A stretch of 64,000 nt of DNA from Aquabacterium fontiphilum. Lineage in GTDB: Bacteria > Pseudomonadota > Gammaproteobacteria > Burkholderiales > Burkholderiaceae_C. Both the position numbers and the translations under genes were made by a program. The notes beneath the pieces were generated by a model. It was not told the origin of the DNA, did no database searches, and worked only from the letters and a program-made list of their open reading frames with translations. Positions 48,943 to 58,602 of the stretch are shown piece by piece; the first letter of the stretch is position 1; each line of letters begins with the position of its first letter. Location of the stretch: NCBI RefSeq assembly GCF_009909205.1, contig NZ_JAAAPN010000015.1, positions 35,230 to 99,229 on the forward strand, written 5' to 3'.

Positions 48943-49836
48943 TCAGTGTGCGGCGTCCGATGGCGGCATGAACTGCGCCATGAGGCCAGGCACCTCATCG
49001 GGGATTTCGCGCGCCAGGTAGCCCAACAAGCCCCAGCGGCGCGCCAACTGGTCGCCCGCGCTGGCGTGCAGGAACACCGACCAGGCCGCCGCCTGAACCA
49101 GGGAGGCGCCGCGCGCCAGCAGGCCGGCGATCAGGCCTGAGACCGTGTCGCCCGAGCCGGAAACCGCCAGACCGATGTTGCCACCCTGATGCGCCCAGGC
49201 CTCGCCCTCGGGCGTGGCAATCAAGGTGCGGGCGCCTTTGAGCGCGACCACCGCGCCCCATCGTGCGGCCGCCGCACGCGCCGCCGCATCGGGCGCCTGC
49301 CGCAGGGCCGACTTGCTCAGCCCCGTCAGGTGGGCCATCTCGCCGGCATGGGGCGTGAGCAAAACGGGCTGCGCCACCGCGTGGCGCATGACCACGGCCA
49401 TGGCTGCTGCATCCAGCACCACGCCGGCCTTGCGACAGTGAGGCAAGAGCATCTCGACCACATCCAGTGTGGCGTCGCCCTCGCTCATGCCGGGCCCGAT
49501 CAGCACGCCCTGCGCGCGCCCGGCCAGCTCGATGAGCTTGGCCATGCTGGCTGAACGGGGCCAGGCCGCCATGTCATCTGGCATGGCGATCACCCGTGCC
49601 TCGGGCACGGCCAGCGCGATGCCGGGCGCCACCGAGGCCACGGTGACCAGCGTGAGCTTGCCCACCCCTGCGCGCAGCGCCGCGTGGCCAGCCAGAATGG
49701 CCGCCCCTGGTGTCTCGGGGCAGCCGGCAATCACCAGCGCGCGACCACGGGCCTCCTTGTCTTCGTCGTCGGCCGGGACGGGTAGCGGCCAGTCGCGCAG
49801 GGTGGCGACATCCAGCTCGTGCACGGTCGGGTTCAT
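48943..49836 (-). CDS. nnrD: ADP-dependent NAD(P)H-hydrate dehydratase
   Basis: A 297-residue ribokinase-like enzyme that repairs hydrated NAD(P)H. It has ALVIAGCPETPGAAILAG, LIGPGMSEGDATLD, VLLTPHAGEMAHLTG and the catalytic GSGDTVSGLIAGLLARGA. The N-terminal epimerase domain (NnrE) of the usual bifunctional protein is absent, so it is a stand-alone dehydratase. Its ATG overlaps the stop of the histidine phosphatase gene, which is an unusual pairing. Confidence 0.9.
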   Translation of the reverse strand: MNPTVHELDVATLRDWPLPVPADDEDKEARGRALVIAGCPETPGAAILAGHAALRAGVGKLTLVTVASVAPGIALAVPEARVIAMPDDMAAWPRSASMAKLIELAGRAQGVLIGPGMSEGDATLDVVEMLLPHCRKAGVVLDAAAMAVVMRHAVAQPVLLTPHAGEMAHLTGLSKSALRQAPDAAARAAAARWGAVVALKGARTLIATPEGEAWAHQGGNIGLAVSGSGDTVSGLIAGLLARGASLVQAAAWSVFLHASAGDQLARRWGLLGYLAREIPDEVPGLMAQFMPPSDAAH

Positions 49837-50609
49837 GAGTGGGGCGCTCCAGGAACGTCTTTCTCAACGGTGACCGGCGTGCCCTCGTGAACGAGGGGCG
49901 CCACAAAGTTTGCCTCACACAGACACAGCTTGCCCTTGCGGCCCGCCTGCGGGTCGAACGCATAGTGGGTGACACCGCAATTGGGCACGTCGGCCTGGCG
50001 GTCGGCCTCGAGGATGGTCTGCTCGTCCATGCGCTCCAGCAGGTAGCGAAAGCAGTTAACGATGACCTGGTGCCCGACGATGAGCACGCTTTCGCGGGCA
50101 TGCTCACGCGTGATGGTCTCCAGCACCTGTCGCAGCCGCAGGATCACATCGCACCAGCTCTCGCCACCTGGCGGGCGGAAATAGAACTTGCCCACATGGG
50201 CGCGCTGCTCGCTGAGCTCGGGATAGCGCTGCTGGATGCCCACTCGCGTGAGGCGGTCGAGGATGCCGAACTCTTTCTCGCGCAAGCGCTCGTCGCGCAC
50301 GATCTGCACGCCCGCGGGCCCTGCGCCCAGTTGTCCAGCTTCCACCACGATGCGGGCGGTCTGGTGTGCGCGGACATAAGGCGAGCACATCACGACGGTG
50401 GGCTGCTGCGCCTCGGGCAAGGCGCCAAACCAATGACCCAGGGCACGCGCCTGCTGCTCGCCCAGCGATGACAGCGGCGTGTCCATGTCGCGTGTGGCGA
50501 TGTCGATCAAGGGCAGGCCGGCCTGCTCGGCGTGGTCGCGCGCGACATTACCGGCGCTCTGGCCGTGCCGGACGATCCACAGGTGCTGCGGCCATTTTTG
50601 TTCGGGCAT
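49833..50609 (-). CDS. Histidine phosphatase family protein
   Basis: A 258-residue phosphoglycerate-mutase-like phosphatase. The catalytic IVRHGQSAGN lies near residue 12 and the second His in VLIVGHQVIVNCF near 195; Glu in EKEFGILD is probably the acid. The family dephosphorylates small metabolites or proteins. It starts at the ATG at 50609, 23 bases after a predicted sigma54 transcript start; a longer frame to 50816 is not needed. It shares its transcript with nnrD. Confidence 0.87.
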   Translation of the reverse strand: MPEQKWPQHLWIVRHGQSAGNVARDHAEQAGLPLIDIATRDMDTPLSSLGEQQARALGHWFGALPEAQQPTVVMCSPYVRAHQTARIVVEAGQLGAGPAGVQIVRDERLREKEFGILDRLTRVGIQQRYPELSEQRAHVGKFYFRPPGGESWCDVILRLRQVLETITREHARESVLIVGHQVIVNCFRYLLERMDEQTILEADRQADVPNCGVTHYAFDPQAGRKGKLCLCEANFVAPLVHEGTPVTVEKDVPGAPHS

Positions 50610-50643
50610 GCGGGCAAGGCAATGTTGAAGACCGCGATTCGCG

Positions 50644-50658
50644 GCAAGCGCCATGCCC
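50644..50658 (-). promoter_or_regulatory. Sigma54-type promoter for the phosphatase-nnrD pair
   Basis: Minus-strand GGGCAT-GGCGC-TTGC, sharing the 17-base core GGCATGGCGCTTGCCGC with the site at 27631. Predicted start near 50632, leader about 23 bases. It lies in the 228-base gap after dabA; nothing else is recognised in that gap. Confidence 0.65.
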
Positions 50659-50837
50659 AGGCAAGACTGGCCGGCTGACGCCGCTGTTCGCCCCCCTGTC
50701 GGTCTCAAGACCGCTTGCCTGCGCGAGGCGGTCCCTTCTCGCTGGTTGCCAGGCCGTGCAATCTCAATCTCGCGCGTGAAGGAACCGGACTGGTCAGTGT
50801 CAATATGGCTGGCCAACTGAAGGGTCCAGCAGTGAGC

Positions 50838-53372
50838 TCATGCCGCGGGCAGATCTCTCCAGCCGCCCGAGTCATAGCGCTGTAGGCGCGTCGCACCGTA
50901 GTGCCACAGATGCAGCCAGCCGTTGTCCAGCAACTGGCGCACGATGGTATGGCGCGTGATGATGGCCTCGATGGCCTCCACCGGCGCGTCTATCAGCACG
51001 GTCAGGCGCAAAGGCTCGTGCATCCATTTCTGACCATCATGCAAAGACTGCTTGGACAGGCCGATGCGCAGATCGCCCCCGTTTCCTTCGAACACACCGA
51101 TGTGGCCACCCACAACGTTGTGGAGCACCTTGTTGCCACTGCCCAGACGTACAGGGTCGCAGGTCGATGCGTGATACTGCCAGTTGATCCAGTGCGTCAC
51201 CAGCATGGGGGCCGTCATCAGCAGCTCAAGGATGCTGCCATCGGCATCCTCGCTGGCCTCGTAGTCGTGCAGAAAGCTGCGTCCATCCAGGCGAATGCCT
51301 TGTGTACGGTAGCGTGGCGCGATGATGAAGGCGGCGTTGCCAGCCAGTCCCCACTCCGGCCGGGTCTGGGCCCCGTCGTTGGCGCGGCGGCGTGCCTGAC
51401 GCAGCAGCTCATCCGGGGCGGCTGCAGTATTCAGCCCGACCGTCGGCGCGCGCTCACGGCGTACCTGATCGCCGGCCTGATCCAGGGCAGGTTGCAGCTG
51501 TTGCCAGCGCTGGCGCGCGGTTTCCGGCAGCAGATCCAGATCAAAGGCTTCGATTTCATCGGTCGTGGTGTTGTGCAGACAGGCCACAAACCGGGTCTCA
51601 GCGGGCACTTCGATGCCTTCAGCATGCAGGCCGTCGCGCACGGCTGGATCGTTGAGCAACAGGGCCAGGCTGCGTGCATTGACCTCACCTGTCTGGCCGC
51701 AGCAGGCACCGCAGTCCAGCGCGGCGGCATGGGCATTGTTGGCCGACTGGCTCCCATGGCCCACCAGCAGCACCAATGGCGCCAGTCTTTGCGTCATGCC
51801 CATGGCGCGCAGGACACGCGCCGCCAGCGCCGTGCGGGTGCCCAGATCGGCGCCGCTCAAGGTTGGGCGACACACAGGCCGATAGCGTGTGGGCACACCC
51901 GCAAGGTCGTCGCGCGGCCGCTCGGCAACTGAGGGCAACAACCACCGCCCCAGCTTGCCCAGGTAACCCAGCCCTGCCGCCTCGACATAGGAGAACGCCG
52001 CGCTGGGCCAGCGGCTGGCGGCGTCCCACTGCGCAGACAAGCGCAGGCGCTCACGACGGGCCTGGGCGACGGCCAGCGTACGGCTGGCATCGGGCAGCGC
52101 ATCGCAACCAGCGCCAGCGTAGACCTGATCTGTCACCTCCATGGCCGGGGCAAGCAAGCCGGGCAGTTGCGGACGGCGCGCCTCGGTGGCCAGGGGGGTG
52201 TACGCCACGGGCAGGCCAAAGAAACCAGCAACGCCGATTGTCTGCACGCCAGGGTGTGCGGCCTCCAGCGCGCGCCGGACCGGCTCGCTGCGCACGTCGA
52301 TGCAGAATGCGGCCTGCACGCTGACAGCGCAAGCCGCGGACGTTGGCGCACTCAGAACCCGTTGCGCCAGTTGCCGCTGATAGCCTCGCTCCAGCGCCAG
52401 CTGCCACACCTCGTCGGCCAGCAACATGTCTTCGGCCTGGGCCAGCACCGCAGGTGCATTGCGCCATGCCGCCTGAAGGGCGCTGAATGCCGTGCGCGTG
52501 CTCAGGTCATCCTTGCACTCCAGCAACACCGCCCCCCAGGCCAGGCGAATGGCCAGCAAATCGCGCAGATGGGCATCTTGTCGCCCTTCCTGGCCGGCCT
52601 GCCACCCCAGGTAAGCACACCATGAGGCCCAGCCATTCACCGTCAGAAGCACCGCCTCCAGGTAATCCGCCCACACCGCGTCTGCAAGGCCCAGGCGGCC
52701 TATCGCCCAGCGTTCGGCATCTGCCCGTGTGGCGGGCAGCACCCCCAGCCGACGGCCGAGATCGGGCAGGCCCATCAGCAAGCCGATGCCGTGATCGTGC
52801 TGCAGGGTGTCACGCCAGAAGCCATACAGCCCCTCTTGTCGCTGAGGCTGCCAATCAGCCTGGCAGCCATCAAAGTAGGCCGCACACGTCTGGCTGACCT
52901 GGTGGGTAACAGCCTGCCGCCAGGCCAGGCGGGTGTGGCGATCAGGGGCGTTGTCCAGCACATCGATCAGCAGCGGCAGTTGCTGGCTTGGCGCCGTCGT
53001 ACGCAAGGCCGCAAGCGCGGTATCGGCTATCCAGCCTTGCTCTCGCGCCTTGGGGATGGCCGCAATCGCCTCGGCCAGATCCTGCGAGGTGATCCGGCCA
53101 TCATCCCATGCAGCCCACTGCCGCTCGCGTGGCGGGAACACCTGAATACCACCCAGCACCGCCATGCGTGCGGCCACATGCCGGATCGGCATGCTCACGC
53201 GCGACCAATGCGGATTGACGGCAATGGCACGGTCCAGTGGCCAGGCGGGTGCAATCGCCTGGCACGCCTGGGCGCAGGCCGCGTCAATGCGCGAAGCATC
53301 AAGGCCCTGTCCACGATGGTGGCGGGTCTGCGTTGGCATGGCTTCGGTGCGGGTCAGGCCGGCGAGGGTCAT
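50838..53372 (-). CDS. dabA: Inorganic-carbon transporter subunit DabA (DUF2309)
   Basis: An 844-residue protein related to beta-carbonic anhydrases. The zinc and catalytic residues are visible: Cys357-x-Asp359-x-Arg361 in FCIDVRSE, His539 in LVGHGSQSANN and Cys554 in DCGACCG, with the same 15-residue His-Cys spacing as in Halothiobacillus DabA. With membrane partner DabB it is thought to turn CO2 into bicarbonate one way, using the proton gradient. It follows dabB after 18 bases. No Rubisco or carboxysome genes lie in the window. Confidence 0.93.
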   Translation of the reverse strand: MTLAGLTRTEAMPTQTRHHRGQGLDASRIDAACAQACQAIAPAWPLDRAIAVNPHWSRVSMPIRHVAARMAVLGGIQVFPPRERQWAAWDDGRITSQDLAEAIAAIPKAREQGWIADTALAALRTTAPSQQLPLLIDVLDNAPDRHTRLAWRQAVTHQVSQTCAAYFDGCQADWQPQRQEGLYGFWRDTLQHDHGIGLLMGLPDLGRRLGVLPATRADAERWAIGRLGLADAVWADYLEAVLLTVNGWASWCAYLGWQAGQEGRQDAHLRDLLAIRLAWGAVLLECKDDLSTRTAFSALQAAWRNAPAVLAQAEDMLLADEVWQLALERGYQRQLAQRVLSAPTSAACAVSVQAAFCIDVRSEPVRRALEAAHPGVQTIGVAGFFGLPVAYTPLATEARRPQLPGLLAPAMEVTDQVYAGAGCDALPDASRTLAVAQARRERLRLSAQWDAASRWPSAAFSYVEAAGLGYLGKLGRWLLPSVAERPRDDLAGVPTRYRPVCRPTLSGADLGTRTALAARVLRAMGMTQRLAPLVLLVGHGSQSANNAHAAALDCGACCGQTGEVNARSLALLLNDPAVRDGLHAEGIEVPAETRFVACLHNTTTDEIEAFDLDLLPETARQRWQQLQPALDQAGDQVRRERAPTVGLNTAAAPDELLRQARRRANDGAQTRPEWGLAGNAAFIIAPRYRTQGIRLDGRSFLHDYEASEDADGSILELLMTAPMLVTHWINWQYHASTCDPVRLGSGNKVLHNVVGGHIGVFEGNGGDLRIGLSKQSLHDGQKWMHEPLRLTVLIDAPVEAIEAIITRHTIVRQLLDNGWLHLWHYGATRLQRYDSGGWRDLPAA

Positions 53373-53390
53373 GTGGGCTCCTGGATCCGT

Positions 53391-54989
53391 TCAGTTCGAC
53401 TGCGTGGCGTGCGCATCCGGGCTCGCCTGGTACGCGCTGCTGCTGGGGGCGCCGGTCATCCAGCCCGTGGGCCATAAACGCAGGGCCAGTCGCGTGTAGA
53501 ACTCATCGAGGTAGAGGCCCGCGTAGCTCCAGCGGCGCCAGGCCATCAAGGCGCGCGGCTGCCGTTGAACCGCCACCAGCCACACATGCAGCGCAGCCAT
53601 GGCCACCAGCGTGAGCACACCGGCGAGCTCATTCGGACGATCTGCCGTCCCCAGCGGCAGCGCATGGAGCAGGGCGGCGAGCGCGGCGAGCCCCGACACC
53701 ATCACCAGACCCATGGCCAGTTGCAGCACGACCATTCGGGGCAGGTTCACCCGATCACCCGCCTTAGGCTGAGCCACCCACAACATCGGTGCCCAGGCCA
53801 GCGCAAGCACCAGGCTCCACCACCACGGCCATGGGCTACCCAGCGCCGCCTGCACAGCCCAGACCACGACAACAGACCACACCGGGGCCAGCATCAGGCT
53901 CCAGCCAGCGGGTGCGCTCAGGCCCTGCAACGCCTGAAAGCGTGTGCGTTGCACAGCCGAAGAGGAGGCGAGGAAGGCATGCGCCTTGTACAGCGAGTGG
54001 CCCATCAGGTGCAAGGCAGCGAGGGTATAGAGACCCAGGCCGCACTCGACCACCATGAAGCCCATCTGCGCGACCGTCGACCAAGCTAGGCGCACCTTGA
54101 TGCTGATGCGGGTGAGCATGACCATGCTGGCCAACACTGCCGTGGCCAAGCCCAGCACCACCAGCACGCCTTGCGCCGCTGCCGCTTGCTCCAGCAGGGG
54201 CGCAAACAGGATCAGCACGAAACCCCCCAGGTTCACCACGCCGGCATGCAACAGCGCAGAGACCGGCGTGGGCGCCTCCATCACCTGGATCAGCCAGCCA
54301 TGAACCGGCAGCAGAGCGGTGCGCAACACGACCGCCAATGCGACACACAGTGCGGCACCTTGCAAGGGCGCCGAGGCGCCATGCTGAGCCAGATGGGTCC
54401 ACAGATCCGAGAAAGCGCCACTGCCCACTTCCGACCATGTCAGCGTGGCAGCCACCACGAGCAGCACGTCGGCTGCGCGGTCGGCCATGCGCTTTTTGAA
54501 GGCGGCCAGCCGCGCAAACGGGCGCTCGGTGTAGAAGCACAACAGTTGTTGCAGGCACACCCCCACCACAGCCCATGCCGCGATCAACACCACCCAGTGC
54601 CCAGCCAGCAGCAGCACATGCACCGACGCCAGCACACCCGCCAGCGACTGCAGGTAGCGGCGTTGGCCAACCTCGCCCTCGAGGTAACGCGCCGAGAAGC
54701 TGGCGATCACGGTGCCCAGGAACTGCACCAGCACCGCCATCCAGGCGCCCAGCAACTGGGGCGACAACCATGGCGCCAACGCACCCCCCTCCACCTGATC
54801 CAGCCCATGGCCGACCAGGGTCAGCACCGTCGCCACCAGGGCCAGCACCGACAGCACATGAAAACCCCGCCATGCGCGGCCCACTGCGGCATCGCTTGAC
54901 CCGGGCAGCCCTGCGGCCAGCAGCATCAGCACGGCGGGGGCCAAGACGCTCAGTGCCCAGACGGGTGGGTGCAAATCCATGGCGGACAT
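53391..54989 (-). CDS. dabB: Membrane subunit DabB (NuoL/MrpA-like)
   Basis: A 532-residue inner-membrane protein with about thirteen spans of the proton-translocating Nqo12 family: LLCFYTERPFARLAAFKKRM, MEAPTPVSALLHAGVVNLGG and the MLTRISIKVRLAWSTVAQMG stretch with the conserved Lys/His residues. It provides the proton path that drives DabA. Start 54989 or the ATG three codons on. It is divergent from a LysR regulator that probably controls it. Confidence 0.9.
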   Translation of the reverse strand: MSAMDLHPPVWALSVLAPAVLMLLAAGLPGSSDAAVGRAWRGFHVLSVLALVATVLTLVGHGLDQVEGGALAPWLSPQLLGAWMAVLVQFLGTVIASFSARYLEGEVGQRRYLQSLAGVLASVHVLLLAGHWVVLIAAWAVVGVCLQQLLCFYTERPFARLAAFKKRMADRAADVLLVVAATLTWSEVGSGAFSDLWTHLAQHGASAPLQGAALCVALAVVLRTALLPVHGWLIQVMEAPTPVSALLHAGVVNLGGFVLILFAPLLEQAAAAQGVLVVLGLATAVLASMVMLTRISIKVRLAWSTVAQMGFMVVECGLGLYTLAALHLMGHSLYKAHAFLASSSAVQRTRFQALQGLSAPAGWSLMLAPVWSVVVVWAVQAALGSPWPWWWSLVLALAWAPMLWVAQPKAGDRVNLPRMVVLQLAMGLVMVSGLAALAALLHALPLGTADRPNELAGVLTLVAMAALHVWLVAVQRQPRALMAWRRWSYAGLYLDEFYTRLALRLWPTGWMTGAPSSSAYQASPDAHATQSN

Positions 54990-55028
54990 CTCGGTAATGC
55001 GATAGCCCGAATGGTGCGTCGCTTTGTT

Positions 55029-55056
55029 TGTTCTGTAAAATTCATTGATTAGAACA
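55029..55056. promoter_or_regulatory. Candidate LysR-regulator operator
   Basis: TGTTCT (55029-55034) and AGAACA (55051-55056) form an inverted repeat with a 16-base AT-rich spacer, in the 89-base gap between dabB and the divergent LysR gene. That place and symmetry fit a LysR-type binding site, and the AT-rich gap also holds both promoters. Confidence 0.5.
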
Positions 55057-55078
55057 TTTCATTCACTTTTAAAGAACC

Positions 55079-55945
55079 ATGAAGCTGGAACAACTGAACT
55101 TCCATCACTTGTTCTACTTCTGGCGGGTCGCCAAACTGGGTCATCTCACGCAAGCTGCGGCAGACCTGCACACCTCGCAATCGGCCTTGTCAGCCCAGAT
55201 CAGGCAACTGGAAGATCGCCTCGGCGAGGCGCTGTTCATGCGTGAAGGACGCCGCCTGGTGCTCACGGATGTTGGGCAGTTGGTGCAGTCCTACGCCGAG
55301 CACATCTTTGGCCTGGGCCAGGAGATGCTCGGGCGGCTCGAAGGACGCAGCGAGGGCATGACCCGCCTGCGGGTGGGCAGCGTGGCCACGCTCTCACGGA
55401 ACTACCAGGAGAACTGGATCCGCCCGGTGATGGCCGACCCGAGTGTGGTCCTGACCCTGGAGTCAGGCCTGCTGGAGGATCTGCTCACCCGCCTGCTTCA
55501 CCACCAACTGGATGTGGTGCTGGCCAACGAGACCGTGCCGGCCGATGCGGATCGCCCCCTGCATTGCCGCTTCCTGGGGAGCCAGTCGATCTCGCTGGTG
55601 GGGCCGGCCAAGGTGTGGAAGCGCCGGCGCCTGCGCATCCCGGAAGACCTGGACGGGGTGGAGCTCGTGCTGCCCGGGCCGCGCAATGCCGTGCGTGCGC
55701 AGTTCGATGCCTTGTGCGCCTCGGCCGGGGTGAGCCCCAGGCTGAAGGCAGAAGTGGATGACATGGCCATGCTGCGTCTGATTGCACGCGACAGTGGCTG
55801 GCTGGCCGTGTTGCCCGAGGTGGTGGTGCAAGACGAGTTGCGCTCCGGCATCCTGGTGACAGTCGGTCAGGCCAGCCAACTTCAGGAGCGCTTCTTCGCC
55901 ATCACCACGCCCAGACGCCATCGCATCGAGGCCCTGGAGCGCCTG

Positions 55946-55957
<12 letters not shown>
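55079..55957 (+). CDS. LysR-family regulator, NhaR-like
   Basis: A 292-residue regulator. The N-terminal winged helix-turn-helix is LNFHHLFYFWRVAKLGHLTQ with AAADLHTSQSALSAQIRQLE; the FHHL-YFW start is typical of the NhaR branch. The effector domain covers ~90-290 (LRVGSVATLSRNYQENWIRP). It likely activates dabBA in response to low inorganic carbon, as regulators beside dab operons are thought to do. Its end overlaps the convergent chrA end by 12 bases. Confidence 0.9.
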
Positions 55958-57295
<1,338 letters not shown>

Positions 57296-57328
57296 GCGCG
57301 ATGGCAAAGGCTGCTGGCCTACCTTAGC

Positions 57329-57955
57329 TCATTTGCGTGTCCGCGCTGTGGCACGTCGCCCGCCCTTGCCCTCTTTCGAACTGTTCTTCAGGCTGACTGG
57401 CTGTTGCAGCTGATCCAGCCACAGCAAGGTGTCCGTCTGACCCAGAAAGCGCCGCAGGTAGTCAGGCGACAGGTCCTGCATGCGCGTCATGGCGCGCACC
57501 ATGAGCCGGTGTGAGTTCAGCGGACCCGCATTCTCGGGCGCCTTCTGAATGGCCTCGGCCAGCTGGCGCTCGGCAGCAATCTGCTCCCACACCACCCCGA
57601 AGCGGCGCGCGCTCTGGAGGGTATGGGGGTCATCGTCCATGCTGCCCAGATCGGCCCAGTCATCTGCGGGCTCGGCCGAAGCGCGTGGGCGCGCGGCCCA
57701 TGCACGGTTGAGTTCTCCCAGCGGGGACAGACGAGGCGGGGGCAGCGGGGAGGAAGACGCTGCTCGCGCGGGCGCAGGGTCAGCCAGCGCCGTCAAGGCG
57801 TGCGCCAGGCGTTCGTGAAGCAGGGCCTGCACCGCAGGCGGCTGCGTGGCCAGCCGCCGGGCCAGCGCCTCGGCAAAACGGAAGCGCACCGGATCGCGAA
57901 GGTGAGCACCCTGCGCGCGCAAATCAGCCAACGTGGAGGACACGAGCTCGCTCAT
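57329..57955 (-). CDS. DUF2894 protein, last gene of a motor-like cluster
   Basis: A 208-residue soluble protein. The N-terminal helical part LADLRAQGAHLRDPVRFRFA matches DUF2894. A Pro/Ser/Arg-rich disordered middle (~75-105) leads to a helical C-terminus (LMVRAMTRMQDLSPDYLRRF) and a basic Lys/Arg tail that could bind nucleic acid or membrane. Function unknown. Its ATG overlaps the upstream OmpA/MotB-like stop as ATGA, so it is made with that protein. Confidence 0.82.
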   Translation of the reverse strand: MSELVSSTLADLRAQGAHLRDPVRFRFAEALARRLATQPPAVQALLHERLAHALTALADPAPARAASSSPLPPPRLSPLGELNRAWAARPRASAEPADDWADLGSMDDDPHTLQSARRFGVVWEQIAAERQLAEAIQKAPENAGPLNSHRLMVRAMTRMQDLSPDYLRRFLGQTDTLLWLDQLQQPVSLKNSSKEGKGGRRATARTRK

Positions 57956-58602
57956 GGGGCACTCACACCGGCGGCCAGGCGCGGCACCGGTGCCATTTCC
58001 ACCCTTCGGTTCTGTGCGCGACCGGCCTCGTCGTCATTGGGGGCCACCGGCTGCTCGGCACCAAAAGCGGCCGCGAACACCTGTGACGACGGCATGCCGG
58101 CTTCCACCAGCGCCCGCGTCACGGTCAGCGCGCGCTGGGCAGACAGCTCCAGGTTGTCGGCAAAGCGCTGATTGCCATCCCGCAGCAGCTTGTTGTCGGT
58201 GAAGCCGCTGACCATCAGCAACTCGTTGCGCTCGCCCAGGTACACGCGCAAGGGCGGCACCAGGCTCTTGAGCAGCTGGCGGCCATCGGCCCGCAGCTGG
58301 TCCGACCCTGGGTCGAACAGGACACTGCCGCTGATGCCGATGCGGCCTTCACGCAGGGTGACGCGGCCACTGGCCAGCGGGCCGGCCAGCGCCTGCTCGA
58401 GCGCGATGCGGCGCTGCTCTTCCTGCTGGCGCTTGTGCACCTCTTGCTGCAGGTGGGCCACCAGGTCCATCTGCACCACCAGCATGCCCACCAGGATCAG
58501 CACGAAGGCGCCCAGCAGGCCAGCCATCAGATCGCCAAACACCGCCCACATGGGCGCGGTCTGCTCCAGCGCGTCGTCGCGGTCCTCGGCCAGCATGTTC
58601 AT
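57952..58602 (-). CDS. MotB/ZorB-like OmpA-domain membrane protein
   Basis: A 216-residue protein. After a short cytoplasmic N-terminus, one membrane span (~20-44) starts WAVFGDLMAGLLGAFVLILV; Asp24 is placed like the proton-carrying Asp32 of E. coli MotB. A short coiled linker (HLQQEVHKRQQEEQRR) precedes an OmpA/MotB peptidoglycan-binding domain (VLFDPGSDQL, GFTDNKLLRDG, LSAQRALTVTRAL, AQNRRVEM). It would anchor a proton-driven motor to the cell wall. Start overlaps the DUF802 gene stop. Confidence 0.85.
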   Translation of the reverse strand: MNMLAEDRDDALEQTAPMWAVFGDLMAGLLGAFVLILVGMLVVQMDLVAHLQQEVHKRQQEEQRRIALEQALAGPLASGRVTLREGRIGISGSVLFDPGSDQLRADGRQLLKSLVPPLRVYLGERNELLMVSGFTDNKLLRDGNQRFADNLELSAQRALTVTRALVEAGMPSSQVFAAAFGAEQPVAPNDDEAGRAQNRRVEMAPVPRLAAGVSAP

